From contig NZ_FNDW01000011.1 of the NCBI RefSeq assembly GCF_900099685.1, positions 62,001 through 126,000 of the forward strand: a DNA stretch of 64,000 bases, in the 5' to 3' direction. The stretch comes from Chryseobacterium taeanense. Its GTDB lineage: Bacteria > Bacteroidota > Bacteroidia > Flavobacteriales > Weeksellaceae. Within the stretch, counting starts at the first letter, position 1. Every line of letters starts with the position of its first letter. Of this stretch, positions 62,441 to 64,000 are shown in pieces. The position numbers and the translations under genes are program-made. Under the pieces are notes generated by a model. It was given only the letters and a program-made list of their open reading frames with translations, had not been told where the DNA came from and searched no databases.

Positions 62441-63172
62441 CTATAGTTGTAGGATAGACTTATTCAGATCATGGTATAGCAAAATTTTCCAATGATTTTC
62501 AGTTGCTTCCTTCTGCCATTTGAGTCTCAGCTCCATAGCCTTTCTTCCGTCAAAATCACTTTTATATGCGAGATGATATTTTAAATAAGATTCCTGAGGA
62601 AGATTATCCGCACCATAAAAGACTGTTTCGTCTTTTTCCTTAATCAGGAAGACCTGCATAAATGGCGTATGACCACCTGCTACTTCATAATATATTTCGT
62701 CTGTAATTTGCCCGCTGTCTTCACTCATCCAGACAATGTTTTCAAGTTCAATCAGCTTTTCAAGCGTATCAAAATCAAAAGAATAATTACCGCGGTTTTG
62801 CAGGGCAAAATCCAGTTCGCGTTTCTGGATGTAGATTTCAGCGTTGGGATAAGTTGCTTCAAATCCGTTTTCAGTGCGTGTTATTGTTGTTTCAATATGA
62901 TCTTTATGAAGATGGGAAAGCAATATCTTAGTAATCTGCTCAGGCTTGATATTTTCCTTTTCCAAAAGTTCAGAAATTACTGTTTTTCCATTTTCGTTTG
63001 CCCAGCCGATTCCTGCATCAAGAAGGATCGTATCTTTTTCGGTGATAATAAGAAAAGGAGTTACAGACATTTTTATTCCTTTTAAGAAAGTCGAGTTTTC
63101 TTCTGTTAAAAGCGTGAAATCTTTAGTTTTATTTGTAGAAAAGTTTCCTTCTTTTAATGGTATAATTTTCAT
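62441..63172 (-). CDS. MBL-fold metallo-hydrolase
   Basis: A 243-residue metallo-beta-lactamase-fold protein. The metal motif ILLSHLHKDHIETTI (HxHxDH) is intact; a further ligand His lies in VAGGHTPFMQVFLI and the Asp in VFYGADNLPQES. It resembles lactonase-like or glyoxalase-II-like hydrolases, with unknown substrate. I prefer the start at 63172 (MKIIPLKEGNFSTNK), since the 16 residues before it in the open frame have no family match by eye. Confidence 0.85.
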   Translation of the reverse strand: MKIIPLKEGNFSTNKTKDFTLLTEENSTFLKGIKMSVTPFLIITEKDTILLDAGIGWANENGKTVISELLEKENIKPEQITKILLSHLHKDHIETTITRTENGFEATYPNAEIYIQKRELDFALQNRGNYSFDFDTLEKLIELENIVWMSEDSGQITDEIYYEVAGGHTPFMQVFLIKEKDETVFYGADNLPQESYLKYHLAYKSDFDGRKAMELRLKWQKEATENHWKILLYHDLNKSILQL

Positions 63173-63249
63173 GGGACAAATTTCAGGATAATTTATGATC
63201 TCTGAAAAGTTTTCTGTCAATTTAAACCATTGCTAAAACCGATAAAATC

Positions 63250-63282
63250 TTGATTTTTCTTAGTTCAAAATAAGTATTTTTG
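63250..63282 (+). promoter_or_regulatory. Possible promoter of the DsbA-like gene
   Basis: -7 box TATTTTTG at 63275-63282 with TTG at 63250-63252, 22 bp apart. It lies about 86 bp before the ATG at 63369. Confidence 0.5.
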
Positions 63283-63368
63283 TATTCATTTTTAATAATT
63301 CCTGCAGAAAATTATTTAATCGATTAAGTCTTCTGTAAAAGGAAAAACTTTTAATTAAAATAAGTCAT

Positions 63369-64000
63369 ATGAAAATAGAAATCTGGTCGGATGTGATGTG
63401 TCCGTTTTGTTATATAGGAAAAAATAATTTTGAAAAGGCTCTTGAAGGATTACCTTTTAAGGATGAAGTGGAAGTAGAATGGAAAAGCTTTCAGCTTGAT
63501 CCGTCTTTAAATCCGGTTGAAATCAAAACAACAATGGAGTATTTCAAAGAAAAAAAAGGATTTCCCGAAGCACAGGTAAAACAGATGATAGGGCAGGTAT
63601 TACAAATGGGGAAAGATGCGGGAATTGAATTTAATTTTGAAAAAGCATTGATTACCAATACTTTTTTAGCTCATAAACTATTGCATTTGGCTAAAAAATA
63701 TAAAAAGGCCGACAAGATGGAAGAAGCACTTTTTATTGCCCATTTTATTGACGGAAAGAATGTTGGAGATAAAGATACACTCATTTCCATTGCGGAATCT
63801 TTAGGACTTGATAAAGATGAAGCTCAGCAGGTTTTAGCATCAGACGAATTTAATGATGAAGTACAGCGTGATTTTTCGGAAGCTCAGAATCATAGAATTT
63901 CAGGAGTTCCTTTCTTTATTCTGAACGGAAAATATTCAGTTTCCGGAGCGCAGCCTTCAGGTTTTTTTGCAGAAGCTCTTCAGCAGACATATAATGAGAC
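63369..64000 (+). CDS. DsbA-family (FrnE-like) thioredoxin-fold protein, 3' end outside window
   Basis: The first ~210 residues of a thioredoxin-fold protein in the DsbA / FrnE group; no stop is reached, so it runs off the right edge. It opens with MKIEIWSDVMCPFCYIGKNN, the CPFC redox motif directly after the first strand. The helical insertion (VEWKSFQLDPSLNPVE, ALITNTFLAHKLLHLAKKYK) and the cis-Pro loop GVPFFILNGKYSVSGAQPSG are present. There is no signal peptide, so it is cytoplasmic, and a disulphide or glutathione-related oxidoreductase role is probable. It is absent from any stop-bounded search because the gene is cut. Confidence 0.9.
   Translation, partial: MKIEIWSDVMCPFCYIGKNNFEKALEGLPFKDEVEVEWKSFQLDPSLNPVEIKTTMEYFKEKKGFPEAQVKQMIGQVLQMGKDAGIEFNFEKALITNTFLAHKLLHLAKKYKKADKMEEALFIAHFIDGKNVGDKDTLISIAESLGLDKDEAQQVLASDEFNDEVQRDFSEAQNHRISGVPFFILNGKYSVSGAQPSGFFAEALQQTYNE

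Noticed and set aside
62669..63085. Plus-strand frame of 138 codons over the metallo-hydrolase
   Set aside because: Shadow of the metallo-hydrolase, Phe/Cys-rich without a motif.

Overview
The window looks like the chromosome of a flavobacterium of the Chryseobacterium / Elizabethkingia type. The DNA is AT-rich, and two secreted proteins carry type IX secretion (T9SS) C-terminal sorting domains. Many genes are preceded by the Bacteroidota -7 box TAnnTTTG, and Shine-Dalgarno sites are rare. Typical families are present: DUF4199, DUF2723, DUF4920, head-GIN (DUF2807) and S23-type four-helix-bundle proteins. The genus is my inference; no rRNA marker lies in the window.

Layout. 1-20.2 kb is almost all on the + strand: a 5'-truncated M20 dipeptidase, a T9SS-secreted protein with a complete IS3-family element in its 3' flank, an SDR, etfB-etfA, a bifunctional-nuclease-like protein, a NupG-type permease, an ECF sigma factor with a putative partner and a barrel protein, a thiolase, an Atg22-like MFS protein, a T9SS-secreted reprolysin-like metalloprotease, mevalonate kinase, a UbiA prenyltransferase and proline dehydrogenase. 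20.3-26.4 kb is repeat- and regulation-rich: an XRE regulator, an 800-bp gene-free region with DnaA-box-like and TTTACA-AA-TGTAAA sites, an M14 peptidase, a DUF4920 protein, four copies of a ~185-bp palindromic element, an amino-acid permease, a 22-bp tandem repeat and a large hairpin element. 26.4-38.9 kb carries SatD/DUF3307, purC and purF, a barrel protein, aroB, a pseudouridine synthase, menB-menA, a metallo-hydrolase, the SRP RNA gene (minus strand), and envelope genes. 38.9-50.9 kb carries a phosphosugar mutase, an aminotransferase, kdsB, a glutathione peroxidase, ribF and atpD-atpC. 51-64 kb holds a B12/radical SAM protein, a pair of PLP enzymes that fits capnine (sulfonolipid) synthesis, two large GT-C-like membrane proteins, DUF1697, an orphan HTH protein, a metallo-hydrolase and a DsbA-like protein cut by the window end.

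Most striking points. (1) Three different S23/four-helix-bundle genes sit alone between housekeeping genes, each bracketed by an inverted repeat; two repeats are perfect (19 and 20 bp) and differ completely in sequence from locus to locus. Similar gene-free inverted repeats made of short repeated 'words' occur in several other intergenic gaps, suggesting a family of small intergenic elements with and without a protein cargo. (2) A cysteine-synthase-like enzyme is followed by an alpha-oxoamine synthase, which would make cysteate and then 3-ketocapnine; an intrinsic terminator lies between them. (3) Four ~185-bp inverted-repeat units lie in tandem. (4) The gene-free region at 20.9-21.7 kb could be a replication origin or a multi-site operator region. 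All functional statements come from motif recognition by eye; no database search was run.
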